DNA of 51,321 nt, from NCBI GenBank assembly GCA_021199655.1, contig JAJQHQ010000090.1, positions 33,067-84,387 of the forward strand. The letters are read 5' to 3'. Source of the stretch: Lachnospiraceae bacterium. GTDB taxonomy: Bacteria > Bacillota > Clostridia > Lachnospirales > Lachnospiraceae. Under the pieces are notes generated by a model. That model worked only from the letters and a program-made list of their open reading frames with translations. It searched no databases and had not been told where the DNA came from. Shown piece after piece: positions 8,462-17,446 of the stretch (positions within the stretch are counted from its first letter, which is position 1; the number at the start of each line of letters is the position of its first letter). The translations under genes and the position numbers were made by a program.

Positions 8462-10117
8462 ATGCTGCAAAGGATGAATCGTTTATTTGCCTTGTCTATG
8501 GTTTGTGGAGCAATTTCTATGGCCGCAATTTACGCTGCGGCGGGCGGCGATGGTGCTGCAACCCTTTCTCTGACCGCCCGGGCAGAGAGCGCAGCTGTCA
8601 CACCCGGCTGGAGTGCGTACGCCGATGAACCGATCACGCTCAACTGGTACATCAATTATTCCTGGTTTACGACCGGCTGGGGCCAGAATGCGGTGTCGCA
8701 GAAGATTACGGAGGAGACCGGCGTCACGGTGAATTTTATCACCCCGGCCGGGACGGAGACAGAGAAGCTGGCTGCGATGATCTCTGCGGATTCACTGCCG
8801 GACATCATTACGCTTGGCTGGTGGGAGACTCAGCTGGATGAGATGATCGCGAAAGATCTTGTTTATGCGCTGAATGAACTTGCGGAGGAATATGAGCCGT
8901 ACTTTTTTACTGTGGCGGACGACGAAGTGATCGAATGGTATCAGAATGAGGACGGGAATCTCTACTGTTATCCGAATTCTTCTTTTACACCAACGGATTA
9001 TGAGACGTATGATACGATTGCCTCTAATCAGACCTTTCTGGTAAGGAAGGATATCTATGAGGCCATCGGCAGTCCGGATATGTCGACGCCGGAAAGCTTT
9101 ATGGAGGCGGTAAGGATGGCGGCGGAGATGTTTCCGGAGGTTGACGGGGAGCCGCTGATCCCGATCGGCGCGGATGTGTTTACGTCCGAGGGCTGCAATT
9201 CCTTTGACCTGTATCTGCAGAACTTTCTTGCGGTTCCGTATGAGGATGAGGACGGGGTGTATTACGATCGATACACGGATGAGGAATACATTACCTGGCT
9301 GAAGGTATTCCGGCAGTTAAATGAGGAAGGATATCTGGCGACCGATATTTTTGTGGATCAGCGTACGCAGATGGAGGAAAAGATCGCGCAGGGACGGTAT
9401 TTCTGCATGCTTTATCAGCGCACGGATATGGAAGATCAGGAGAAAATCCTTTACGCGAATGATCCGGACAGCATATATATTGCCGTGGATGGTCCGGCGA
9501 ACAGTGCAGGGGATGACCCGGTGCTGCCCGGAGCGGGGCTGAATGGCTGGACTGTGACATTGATTTCGAAAAACTGTTCCGACCCGGAGAGGGCGATTGA
9601 GCTGCTGACGTATCTGATGAGTGAGGAAGGACAGCTTACGACGTATCTCGGCGTGGAGGGCGTCACCTATGACATCGTGGATGGGGCTTATGTGGTAAAG
9701 GAGGAAGTGCAGGAGCTTCTGAATACAGACCGATCGGAATATGACCGTCTGTATGGAGCGGATAATACCTACTGGATGCTGCAGGATAATGTGATGCAGC
9801 TTCAGTGGATACAGTCGGCTGATTCGTCAGAAGATCCCTGCCTGGCGATGGAGGAGTGGACCTATCCTTATACGCACTATCTTGGCCAGTATGAGATCAG
9901 CTTTTCGCTGGACACCGAAGTCGGATACAGCTGGAATGCGATAGAAGAACTTTGGGGAGAGACCCTGCCGGAGCTTCTGCTGGCTGCCACGGAGGAGGAA
10001 TTTGATGAAATCCTTGCTTCTTTTGTGGAAGAACGAGACGCTTTGGGGTATGGCGAAGTCGTAACTGCGTGCACGGAAAAAATTCAGGACGCGAAGGAAA
10101 AGCTGGGACTGGAGTGA
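8462..10117 (+). CDS. Extracellular solute-binding protein 2, next to a sensor kinase
   Basis: 551 residues, LplA-type long sugar-binding protein. The start at 8462 is preferred because AAGGAGG at 8446-8452 is 9 bp upstream; an ATG-like frame extension to 8420 has no such site. A signal sequence is followed by a low-complexity Ala/Gly-rich stretch and then mature sequence near ADEPITLNWYINYSW. One Cys (residue 15) sits in SMVC, which is not a lipobox. No permeases follow; the next two genes are a YesM kinase and a YesN regulator in the same direction. This suggests a ligand-presenting sensor subunit rather than, or as well as, a transporter part. Confidence 0.82.
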   Translation: MLQRMNRLFALSMVCGAISMAAIYAAAGGDGAATLSLTARAESAAVTPGWSAYADEPITLNWYINYSWFTTGWGQNAVSQKITEETGVTVNFITPAGTETEKLAAMISADSLPDIITLGWWETQLDEMIAKDLVYALNELAEEYEPYFFTVADDEVIEWYQNEDGNLYCYPNSSFTPTDYETYDTIASNQTFLVRKDIYEAIGSPDMSTPESFMEAVRMAAEMFPEVDGEPLIPIGADVFTSEGCNSFDLYLQNFLAVPYEDEDGVYYDRYTDEEYITWLKVFRQLNEEGYLATDIFVDQRTQMEEKIAQGRYFCMLYQRTDMEDQEKILYANDPDSIYIAVDGPANSAGDDPVLPGAGLNGWTVTLISKNCSDPERAIELLTYLMSEEGQLTTYLGVEGVTYDIVDGAYVVKEEVQELLNTDRSEYDRLYGADNTYWMLQDNVMQLQWIQSADSSEDPCLAMEEWTYPYTHYLGQYEISFSLDTEVGYSWNAIEELWGETLPELLLAATEEEFDEILASFVEERDALGYGEVVTACTEKIQDAKEKLGLE

Positions 10118-10191
10118 GAGCGGCAGAGCGCGCAGGAACGCTCTGGTCATAAATGGATACGAAGTGTACGGACAGAAGAGGAAAGACGGAC

Positions 10192-12045
10192 ATGAAATTA
10201 CGTGCAAAATGGCGCAGCCTGCGCCTGAATGCAAAATTTACGCTTGTAATCGTCCTGTTGGTGTGGGTGCCGGTGATCGCTTTTGCGCTCATGTTTTTCC
10301 ATAATACGCAGGAAAGCCTGATGAAGGAAGCTGCTTCGGCCATGGAGCTGGAGCTGCAGGATACCAATACGCAGATTGCCGCTTATGTGGATTCCGTGAA
10401 TATGTCAACACAGCTGTTTTTGAGCGATACGGCGCTGACTGAGTATTTGGAGCAGATAAGCGTTGATGAGAAGATGACGACGCAGGAGATCCGTTCGTTT
10501 TACAACGTGACGGTCGCTTCTCTGGAGCGCCTGATCTACAACAATCCTTACCTTTATCAGATCCGTGTCTACGCGGACAGTGACACCATGCAGGAAATGA
10601 TGCCGGTGCTGTACCGGATGAGCCGGATGGAAAAGCTTGCCTGGGCAAAAGAGGATGAGTCAGAGTGGGAAGGCTGGCATTTTGATTATGAGGATGTGCT
10701 GTTCGGTACGGGTACCGGCGAAAACAGCGGGAAAATTGCCTCTTACGTTACGAAAATGGAATCTTACGGCTATGGGGAAATCGGCGTGCTGGAGGTGGCC
10801 ATCAGCATGGAAACTCTGTTCCCTGACCTTTACGGGCAAAGTGAAGATCAGTGGCACTGTTTTGTGGACGGGGAAGGCACCGTTTATTTCGGAGAAGAGG
10901 ATGGGACGCACACAGAGCAGGCGGGGAATATTTTCCCGGAACTCGAACTGAACGATACGGGAGAGGCGGCGCTTACCACGATACGTATGGAGAGGGATTC
11001 CCTGCTGGTCGGCAGCTTTTATTCAAAAGGGCTGACCGGGACGTGGATTTCCGTGTATGATCTGAGCGCGGTAATGGAAGAATTAAACGTGACGAGAAAC
11101 CTTGTTTTTGTGCTGATCGGCGCATTGCTTCTGCTGCTGACATGGATGATCAACCGGATCGTGAACGGGCTGCTGAAGGGGTTTTATAATGTGCTCGGTA
11201 CGGTTCGTGAGGTGCAGAAAGGAGATCTGGACGCGCGCGTGCCGGTGGAAGGCTGCGGCCAGGAATCGGGCGTGGATGAGCCGGGCGAGCTGGCTTTGCA
11301 GGTCAACCGCATGCTGGATCATATCAATGAACTGATGGAAGACAACATTCACCGGGAGGTGCTGGCGAAGAATGCGGAGATTCGTTCTTTGCAGAACCAG
11401 ATCAACGCGCATTTTATCTATAATGTGCTGGAATCGATCAAGATGATGGCGGAAATCGAGGAAAAATACGAGATTTCCGATGCAGTGACCAGACTTGGCC
11501 AGCTGCTCCGCTACAATATGTACTGGAAATCGGGCACCGTGACTGTGCGCGAAGAGATTGAATACATCCGCAATTACATCGCACTGATGAATCTGCGCTT
11601 TGACTATGAGATTTATCTGTCAGAAAATCTCCCGGAGCTGGTGCTGGAGCAGAAGATTCCGAAGATGACGCTGCAGCCGATCGTGGAGAACTCCATCATC
11701 CATGGAATTGAACAGATGGCGGAGGACACGAATATTTACGTAAAAGGATTTATTCAGGACGGCGACTGTATCATTGAACTGACAGACGCCGGGAACGGCA
11801 TGAGCGAGGAACGGCTTGCCTGGCTGCAGAAGAAGATTGCCGGAAAATTAAAATCTGTAAAACCGAATTCCGAAGAGTCTGATATGGAGAATCCCAAGTC
11901 CATAACATCGGATTCCGGTATCGGTCTGAAAAATGTGCAGGATCGGATTCGCCTGACCTTTGGTTCCTCCTATGGAATCCAGGTGGCTTCTAAAGAGGGC
12001 TGCTATACCAAGGTACGGATCCGGATTCCGGTGGAAAGCGCTTAG
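10192..12045 (+). CDS. YesM-type sensor histidine kinase 1
   Basis: 617 residues from the ATG at 10192, which has GAGGAAAGACGGAC upstream; the in-frame ATG at 10153 has no ribosome site. One membrane segment near residues 17-38 and another (VLIGALLLLLTWMI) near 315-330 bracket an extracellular sensor of about 270 residues. A HAMP region, a His_kinase domain and an ATPase domain follow (PIVENSIIHGI, TDAGNGMS, GIGLKNVQDRI). The phospho-acceptor box reads QINAHFIYNVLE, with Ala replacing the usual Pro before His. The regulator gene starts 9 bp after its stop, so the two form a system. Confidence 0.92.
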   Translation: MKLRAKWRSLRLNAKFTLVIVLLVWVPVIAFALMFFHNTQESLMKEAASAMELELQDTNTQIAAYVDSVNMSTQLFLSDTALTEYLEQISVDEKMTTQEIRSFYNVTVASLERLIYNNPYLYQIRVYADSDTMQEMMPVLYRMSRMEKLAWAKEDESEWEGWHFDYEDVLFGTGTGENSGKIASYVTKMESYGYGEIGVLEVAISMETLFPDLYGQSEDQWHCFVDGEGTVYFGEEDGTHTEQAGNIFPELELNDTGEAALTTIRMERDSLLVGSFYSKGLTGTWISVYDLSAVMEELNVTRNLVFVLIGALLLLLTWMINRIVNGLLKGFYNVLGTVREVQKGDLDARVPVEGCGQESGVDEPGELALQVNRMLDHINELMEDNIHREVLAKNAEIRSLQNQINAHFIYNVLESIKMMAEIEEKYEISDAVTRLGQLLRYNMYWKSGTVTVREEIEYIRNYIALMNLRFDYEIYLSENLPELVLEQKIPKMTLQPIVENSIIHGIEQMAEDTNIYVKGFIQDGDCIIELTDAGNGMSEERLAWLQKKIAGKLKSVKPNSEESDMENPKSITSDSGIGLKNVQDRIRLTFGSSYGIQVASKEGCYTKVRIRIPVESA

Positions 12046-12054
12046 GAGGATAAG

Positions 12055-13557
12055 ATGCAGACACTTTTAATCGTGGAAGATGAAAAACTGATCCGGCAGG
12101 GAATCCGTGTGATGGTGCAGCGCAGCGGCGTGCCGGTGGAAAACATCATCGAGTGCGGCAATGGGCTGATGGCTCTGGAAGTGCTCAAAAGCCAGAAGGT
12201 GGACGTCATGTTTACCGACATCCGTATGCCCAAAATGGATGGCATCGAGCTGGTGAAGGCGATGCAGGAGCTTCCGCACCAGCCGCTCACAGTGGCAATC
12301 AGCGGGTACGATGATTTCTCTTACGCGGTAGAAATGATGCGCGGCGGCGTCCGTGAGTATCTGCTCAAACCGGTAGACCGGGAAAGCCTGAAGACGATTC
12401 TGGAAAAGCTGGAGCAGGAAGTGGAAGCCGCCTATGAGGAGGAGCAGCGGAAAAGCCTGTCGGATCGGGAACGGCTTCGCCGGATCATGGAGTCTGAAGA
12501 AATGTCAGACTCTGAGAGACAGGCAATCGGAGAGAGGCTGGAGGGTCAGCTGTTTCCTTCTTATGTGGTATGCTGTTTTGCCGGTATTCCTGAACCGGCA
12601 GCAGAGAAAAAAGGCGTTTTTCTGATGCTGGGGGGGCTTCCTGCAGGAAGTATCTGTATTGTAGAGAGCGGAAGCTGTTCTTTTCTGCTGAAAAATGAGC
12701 TCGGAGACGCATGCGCCGGGGTAAGCCGGGAACACAGCGGAGCCGGTGAGCTGCGGCAGGCGTATCTGGAGGCGGTGCAGGCGAGAAAAATGGCGTTCTG
12801 CAGGTGCGAGCATATCTGCAGATTTTATGCTTTGCGATGCGGAACGGCGGATATAAAAGCCGGGAATGAGGCGGAACCAACCACAGAGGAAATCAAAAAA
12901 CAGGTGCAGACGCTTGGCACCGACCGCTATGAGGACTGCCAATATCAGGCATCCCTGTTTTTGCAGAAAGTAAAACGTGGTGTCTATATTCCTGCACAGA
13001 TGGAGCGGTATCTGAATGCGTTGCTTGAACAGATTCCGGCTTCTTATGCGGCGATATTTAAGGGGCAGCAGGAACAATCCGGCTTTGCAACACTGACAGA
13101 CTTACAAAGACAGCTTACAGACATTTACTCTTACCGCAGTCTGGATGAATATGCGGAAGCCTTAAGTCAGTGGCTTGGATTGGTACATGAAAAAACGGAT
13201 AACCGCTCGGATGAATTCCGCAACCGACAGAAGCTGGAAAAAGCGATTCGCTACATTCGTGAGAACTACAGCAGCGACCTGAATATGGCCGTGGTGTCCA
13301 ACCATGTTTCTATGAATTATTCCCTGTTTTCGCAGGAATTCAAGCAGTACACTGGAGAAAACTTTGTCAGCTATTTACGAAATATCCGAATGGAAGAGGC
13401 AAAACGGTTGCTCGCACAGACACAGCTGCGCGTGGTGGAGATCAGCCAGAAGGTAGGTTATGAAAATGAAAAGCATTTTATGAAAACGTTTAAGAGCGTG
13501 TATGGAGTATCGCCCTCCGAATTCCGCAAAAATGTGGAGTATACGGAGGGAGCATAG
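12055..13557 (+). CDS. YesN-type response regulator 1 (REC-AraC)
   Basis: 500 residues. The N-terminal receiver begins LLIVEDEKLIRQG; the phosphorylation site is Asp55 in FTDIRMPKMDG and the conserved Lys is in YLLKPVD. A middle region of about 250 residues without a clear motif is followed by a C-terminal AraC DNA-binding domain (IRYIRENYSSDLNM to VGYENEKHFMKTFKSVYG). AGGAGGATAAG precedes the ATG. It probably controls the importer and phosphorylase genes upstream and responds to kinase 1. The last part of the coding region is duplicated at 15404-15475. Confidence 0.93.
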   Translation: MQTLLIVEDEKLIRQGIRVMVQRSGVPVENIIECGNGLMALEVLKSQKVDVMFTDIRMPKMDGIELVKAMQELPHQPLTVAISGYDDFSYAVEMMRGGVREYLLKPVDRESLKTILEKLEQEVEAAYEEEQRKSLSDRERLRRIMESEEMSDSERQAIGERLEGQLFPSYVVCCFAGIPEPAAEKKGVFLMLGGLPAGSICIVESGSCSFLLKNELGDACAGVSREHSGAGELRQAYLEAVQARKMAFCRCEHICRFYALRCGTADIKAGNEAEPTTEEIKKQVQTLGTDRYEDCQYQASLFLQKVKRGVYIPAQMERYLNALLEQIPASYAAIFKGQQEQSGFATLTDLQRQLTDIYSYRSLDEYAEALSQWLGLVHEKTDNRSDEFRNRQKLEKAIRYIRENYSSDLNMAVVSNHVSMNYSLFSQEFKQYTGENFVSYLRNIRMEEAKRLLAQTQLRVVEISQKVGYENEKHFMKTFKSVYGVSPSEFRKNVEYTEGA

Positions 13558-13589
13558 ATTTTGACGTGGATGTGGAGTTTGCATGGCGA
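13521..13589. repeat. Left copy of a 69/72-bp direct duplication
   Basis: It covers the last 37 bp of regulator 1 and 32 bp after it. The same sequence recurs at 15404-15475 in direct orientation, differing only by 3 extra bases (GAG). The two copies bracket the AAA_9-type gene and its promoter. Confidence 0.93.
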
Positions 13590-13613
13590 GGAGCGCTTTG
13601 CATTTTCTGGCGG

Positions 13614-13661
13614 CATACAGTACCTCGCAGCGAGTGCGAGGTACTGCCCTGAATCAGTTAC
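13614..13661 (-). repeat. Family A left-end hairpin, inverted
   Basis: Read on the minus strand it begins GTAACTGATTCAGGGCAGTA and forms a perfect 10-bp hairpin (arms GTACCTCGCA and TGCGAGGTAC, loop CTCGC). Its outer base is the T-A-G stop codon region of the neighbouring ATPase gene, so it may serve as that gene's 3' hairpin. Confidence 0.75.
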
Positions 13662-15253
13662 TACACCTTTTCAATTACACAACTGTGCTTTTTCGCACTT
13701 GTTCCTTTTGCGTCTTTATCGTAATTGATTCCTACCAAAAGCAGATGGCCAAAATATTTCTTTAAGTCACCTTCATAGCGGTTCTCATGAATCTGGCTGA
13801 TCGCAGTGTCGGCATCCTTATCATACTTAAGTTCGATGATCATAGCAGGCTTATCTATACCCCTGCGAGGGAAAAAAGCAATATCTGCGAAGCCTTTGCC
13901 CGTTGGCAGTTCTCTGACAATGCTATAATACCGTTTTGCAGTATAATATGCTATTGTAATCGCACAGCTAAGCGAGGCTTCGTTATTATAATTTAATACT
14001 GAGGATACAGAGCCGTGTATTTGCTCTAATGCTTCAGCAACAGCTTCCTCGTTTTGGTTAAGCGTTGCTTCCAGCAGTCTTTCCGATTCAGATAACGCTG
14101 CTCCAACTGCTCCCCATTTAGCTCCGCTGACAGCATCTTCAAATGTCTCAGCCACCTCAAGATTCGGGATGTATGTCTCTCGCTTAATCGAATCATAAGC
14201 CAGATATCCAAGATGGATCAACAGTGTCAGAACATCATTTTTATTTTTAAATGAAGTTATATCATTCTGGAAAGTACTGATCCTGACACTTACCCGCTCT
14301 CCACCCAGCATTTTTATAATTTCATCCTTCAAACCGTCAAAATCCATCTCAATGTATTCTTTCAGGCTTTCAAAGGTTTCGGTCTGGGTCCAGTAGTTTA
14401 AAATCTCCTCTTCCTGTAATGCATTCATCACCGAATTAGGGCTGTATATATGTTTGATTTTGCTAAACGAGTATCCATCATACCAGGACTGCATATCCTC
14501 AAATTCCATTTGATACTCATCACAAAGCCGTTTCACTTCATCTTCTGTGAATCCAACGTACTCCGCAAGCCTTCCTGGTCTTGTCATGGAATATTCTTTA
14601 AAATCTGTCAGGGCCGATTCTGTACCATATTTTTTTATTGGAAGAATACCAGTCATGTAAGCGGCCGCGATCGTTCTGGAGGTCGTGTCCTTGTTTTTGA
14701 AAAGGCTTCTCAGGAAAAGGATATAATTTTCCTGAAGTTCCTTATTATCCTTATATTCTCTGAACAGCGCATCCCATTCATCTATAACAAAAACAAACTT
14801 CTCATTCCCTTTTGATACAACCGCATATAAAGCCTTTCCAAGATTCTTTTCTTCATCATCAATACATCCAGGGAAAGCGTCTCTTAATTCTTTGAGCAGA
14901 GAATCCTTTATGTTCAAAACAATGTCCGTATCTTTATCCTTTGCATCCACAATGAAACCTGTTACATCAAAGGTTATTACATTATATTTATTTAAGTGTT
15001 TCTTATAGCTATTTTCCTTCGAAATATTCAGATCTTCAAATAAAAAATCGGAATCGCAGCTTCTGTCATAATATGCGCAAAGCATATTGGCATCATAGGA
15101 TTTCCCAAAACGCCTTGGTCTGCTAAAGCTTACCAGTGGCTTCGGTTTGCCTATAAGGCTGTTCATAAAAGAGATGAGTCCTGTTTTATCCACATAAATA
15201 TCTCTTCTGATTTCTTCAAATCCTGTGTGCCCTGGATTTAAATAGATTCCCAT
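13661..15253 (-). CDS. AAA_9-type ATPase with PDDEXK_9-like C-terminus
   Basis: 530 residues. The N-terminus VDKTGLISFM, the Walker A version SRPRRFGKS and Walker B FVFVIDEWDAL are typical of the 'predicted AAA-ATPase' (AAA_9) family. The C-terminal part contains FADIAFFPRRG followed by MIIELKYDKDADTAISQI, the PD-(D/E)XK pattern. The family is common as multi-copy solitary genes in gut anaerobes and has no agreed function. GGGAGG is 9 bp before the ATG. The gene sits in opposite orientation between regulator 1 and the sensor gene, flanked by direct repeats and with its own promoter, so it was probably inserted. Confidence 0.87.
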   Translation of the reverse strand: MGIYLNPGHTGFEEIRRDIYVDKTGLISFMNSLIGKPKPLVSFSRPRRFGKSYDANMLCAYYDRSCDSDFLFEDLNISKENSYKKHLNKYNVITFDVTGFIVDAKDKDTDIVLNIKDSLLKELRDAFPGCIDDEEKNLGKALYAVVSKGNEKFVFVIDEWDALFREYKDNKELQENYILFLRSLFKNKDTTSRTIAAAYMTGILPIKKYGTESALTDFKEYSMTRPGRLAEYVGFTEDEVKRLCDEYQMEFEDMQSWYDGYSFSKIKHIYSPNSVMNALQEEEILNYWTQTETFESLKEYIEMDFDGLKDEIIKMLGGERVSVRISTFQNDITSFKNKNDVLTLLIHLGYLAYDSIKRETYIPNLEVAETFEDAVSGAKWGAVGAALSESERLLEATLNQNEEAVAEALEQIHGSVSSVLNYNNEASLSCAITIAYYTAKRYYSIVRELPTGKGFADIAFFPRRGIDKPAMIIELKYDKDADTAISQIHENRYEGDLKKYFGHLLLVGINYDKDAKGTSAKKHSCVIEKV

Positions 15254-15279
15254 ATTTTGTAGCCTCCCATATTGTCTCC

Positions 15280-15308
15280 ATTATATATGTGTCACATTCC
15301 ATATGCAA
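15280..15308 (-). promoter_or_regulatory. Sigma-A promoter of the AAA_9-type gene with overlapping palindrome
   Basis: On the minus strand: TTGCAT (15303-15308), 17-bp spacer, TATAAT (15280-15285), 26 bp before the ATG. A perfect palindrome ATATGCAAGCATAT at 15301-15314 overlaps the -35 box, a good operator candidate. Confidence 0.65.
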
Positions 15309-15403
15309 GCATATATTTTTCCTGTATTTCCAAAGTGCGGGATATCCGGCCTTTTTTGAATACTCTGGAAAAAACAGCTGAATTCTTCGCTTCCTTCAGC
15401 CGC

Positions 15404-15475
15404 ATTCCGCAAAAATGTGGAGTATACGGAGGGAGGAGCATAGATTTTGACGTGGATGTGGAGTTTGCATGGCGA
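15404..15475. repeat. Right copy of the 69/72-bp direct duplication
   Basis: Same sequence as 13521-13589 with three extra bases. It ends 12 bp before the stop codon of the sensor gene, so this side shows what probably lay next to regulator 1 before the insertion. Confidence 0.93.
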
Positions 15476-15487
15476 ACCTGTGGCGGT

Positions 15488-17446
15488 TCACGGAAACAGA
15501 TCCTCCACACTCTTCACTTCAGCCGCACCTGCCGTCCTGCACTCCGATAACACATGGATCTCATAGGGCTTTGTATGCAGGCGGTTATAATTATCCAGAT
15601 ACGTCCTAATACTCCGGGTGAAGAAATTCGCCCGGTTTTGTTTTTCGGCATCCTCCACGGACGCAAGCAAAAGGAACTCTCCGCCGCCCTGGTGAGAGAT
15701 GCATATGCTAGCGGCAGAAGCACCGCCTTCGGTAGAGGTTCCGTTTCCACTCTGGTCGGCGGCAGGATGTGTCTCTGATGTAAAAAGCGCTTCGCGATTC
15801 GGAGCCGATACTGCTCCCTCCAGCGCATGTCCGGCGACACAGATGGCAAAATCCCGTTCGGCACGTCCGTATTGTTTTGTGATCTGCGGCAGGCCGGCGA
15901 CTTCGAAGCGCATGGCGAGAAGTGTTTTGCTCTCGCTGGCAGCTGCAGCGAGAAGCAGGTCGGCTGCCAGCCGGAAACCGCCCCGGTTGGGCAGCAGCGT
16001 CAGCTCATCCCGGTCACTGATATCTTCCAGCCGATGAACGAGTACGCCGGTCTGGCGAATGTCAAAAATACGTGCAAGCATGGAATTAATATTGCGCAGG
16101 AACATCAGAATCGAAAAACCTGCGGATATTTTTCCATCCATAAATGCCATGGCGGCATAACCGAATTCCCGTTCACCGTAAAAAAGCGGGAAAAAGATAT
16201 AAGAGGGATTCGTCTCGTGATACAGATAATCCGGCAGGATATTTTTTCCGGAAAAACGGCATTCTGCCAGACGTACCCCGTTGCGGAAGGCGAAAATCAT
16301 TTCTATCTGATCTGTGCTGTCCATGGTGTCGGGAACGGAGGCAATACGGCGAATATGTCCGGACATATGATCCCAGTCCGGATACAGGCAGAGATACAGC
16401 TCCTGACAGTCTTCAATTGCGGAGACAAAATCTTCCAGCAGATCCATGCCGTCATCCAGATCCATCACGGAGTGAAGGGCAGCGGACAGCTTAATGTCCG
16501 AAAGCATCGCAGCCTCCCGGTCATTTACCTTGCGGAGCAGGTGATTCTCATAGAAAAGAGGATTCGGCAGGTCATGCTTTTTCTGCGCGCAGCAGGAGCC
16601 CCGGTAGACCGGCTGGGAAGGTATGACTGTCTCCTCCGGGAGCGGAGCCTTGCCGGTAAAGCAGTCGCGAAGCAGGTCAAACGCCTTGGCTCCCATCTCG
16701 TGAAGCGGAAAAGTCACAGTGGTCAGATCCGGTGAGCAGTTGCGGCTGACGGTAAGATCATCAAATCCGGTTACGCAGATATCTTCCGGAATCCGCAGCC
16801 CCTGTCTTAAAAGATATTCCATCACGATCACGGCCATGCGGTCATTGTAGCAGAGAATGGCGTCCGGCTTTTTCTCTCCGCTAAGAAATACTTCGAGTGC
16901 AGAGGCAACCGATTCTCTGGTATAGGAGCAGTCTGCAGCATCCTCCTCACCAAAGCTTAATCCGTATTTTTGTATTACTTCTGCGCACAGATCCCGTCTT
17001 GGATCAGAGGAGTCCAGCTCGGATTCACAGCCGACATAGCAGATACGGCGGCAGTGATGCTCCCTGATCAGATGCACGGTAAGCTCTCTGGCGCAGAGTC
17101 CGTTTCCAAGTACCAGGTGCGGGAAGATGGTGTCATGCTGGGCGATTTCCAGAATCGGGCAGCTGCATTTTTCGGACAGAGTGCGCGCAATCAGGCCGCG
17201 GATATCCGCCTGCAGATAGGTGCCGGAGATGAAGATCACTCCGGAAAAATCATCAAAGTGCGGGATTCGCAGGATGCTCTTTTCTCCATTTGCGTACGCG
17301 CCGAAATCCTCCCCGTCCGCGGATGCGAAGAATTCTGTGGCATATCCATATTCCTCTGCACGGTCTGTGATACCCTGGCACATGGTCCGTTGGAAGTCTC
17401 CGAAAATGTGGGAGACAAAGACGCCGATTTTTTTGGATTGATACAT
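15488..17446 (-). CDS. LacI-type sugar-sensor protein with degenerate GGDEF domain
   Basis: 652 residues from the ATG at 17446 (AGGTG 6 bp upstream; 17452 is also possible). It starts directly with a periplasmic-binding-like fold (KKIGVFVSHIFGDF to VTGFDDLTVSRN) and has no helix-turn-helix and no signal peptide, so it is a cytoplasmic ligand sensor. A middle region of about 180 residues looks GAF-like. The end carries DELTLLPNRGGF, the entry of a GGDEF domain, and G-G-G-E-F at residues 587-591, where the metal-binding Asp is lost. Diguanylate cyclase activity is therefore doubtful. A Ser/Gly/Thr-rich insert precedes this motif. It is divergent from regulator 2. Confidence 0.8.
   Translation of the reverse strand: MYQSKKIGVFVSHIFGDFQRTMCQGITDRAEEYGYATEFFASADGEDFGAYANGEKSILRIPHFDDFSGVIFISGTYLQADIRGLIARTLSEKCSCPILEIAQHDTIFPHLVLGNGLCARELTVHLIREHHCRRICYVGCESELDSSDPRRDLCAEVIQKYGLSFGEEDAADCSYTRESVASALEVFLSGEKKPDAILCYNDRMAVIVMEYLLRQGLRIPEDICVTGFDDLTVSRNCSPDLTTVTFPLHEMGAKAFDLLRDCFTGKAPLPEETVIPSQPVYRGSCCAQKKHDLPNPLFYENHLLRKVNDREAAMLSDIKLSAALHSVMDLDDGMDLLEDFVSAIEDCQELYLCLYPDWDHMSGHIRRIASVPDTMDSTDQIEMIFAFRNGVRLAECRFSGKNILPDYLYHETNPSYIFFPLFYGEREFGYAAMAFMDGKISAGFSILMFLRNINSMLARIFDIRQTGVLVHRLEDISDRDELTLLPNRGGFRLAADLLLAAAASESKTLLAMRFEVAGLPQITKQYGRAERDFAICVAGHALEGAVSAPNREALFTSETHPAADQSGNGTSTEGGASAASICISHQGGGEFLLLASVEDAEKQNRANFFTRSIRTYLDNYNRLHTKPYEIHVLSECRTAGAAEVKSVEDLFP

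Noticed and set aside
15488-15700. Active diguanylate cyclase
   Set aside because: The motif reads G-G-G-E-F and lacks the metal-binding Asp, so activity is not claimed.
15827-16735. Open frame on the plus strand opposite the sensor gene
   Set aside because: Shadow of the sensor protein; no ribosome site, and no domain in the translation.
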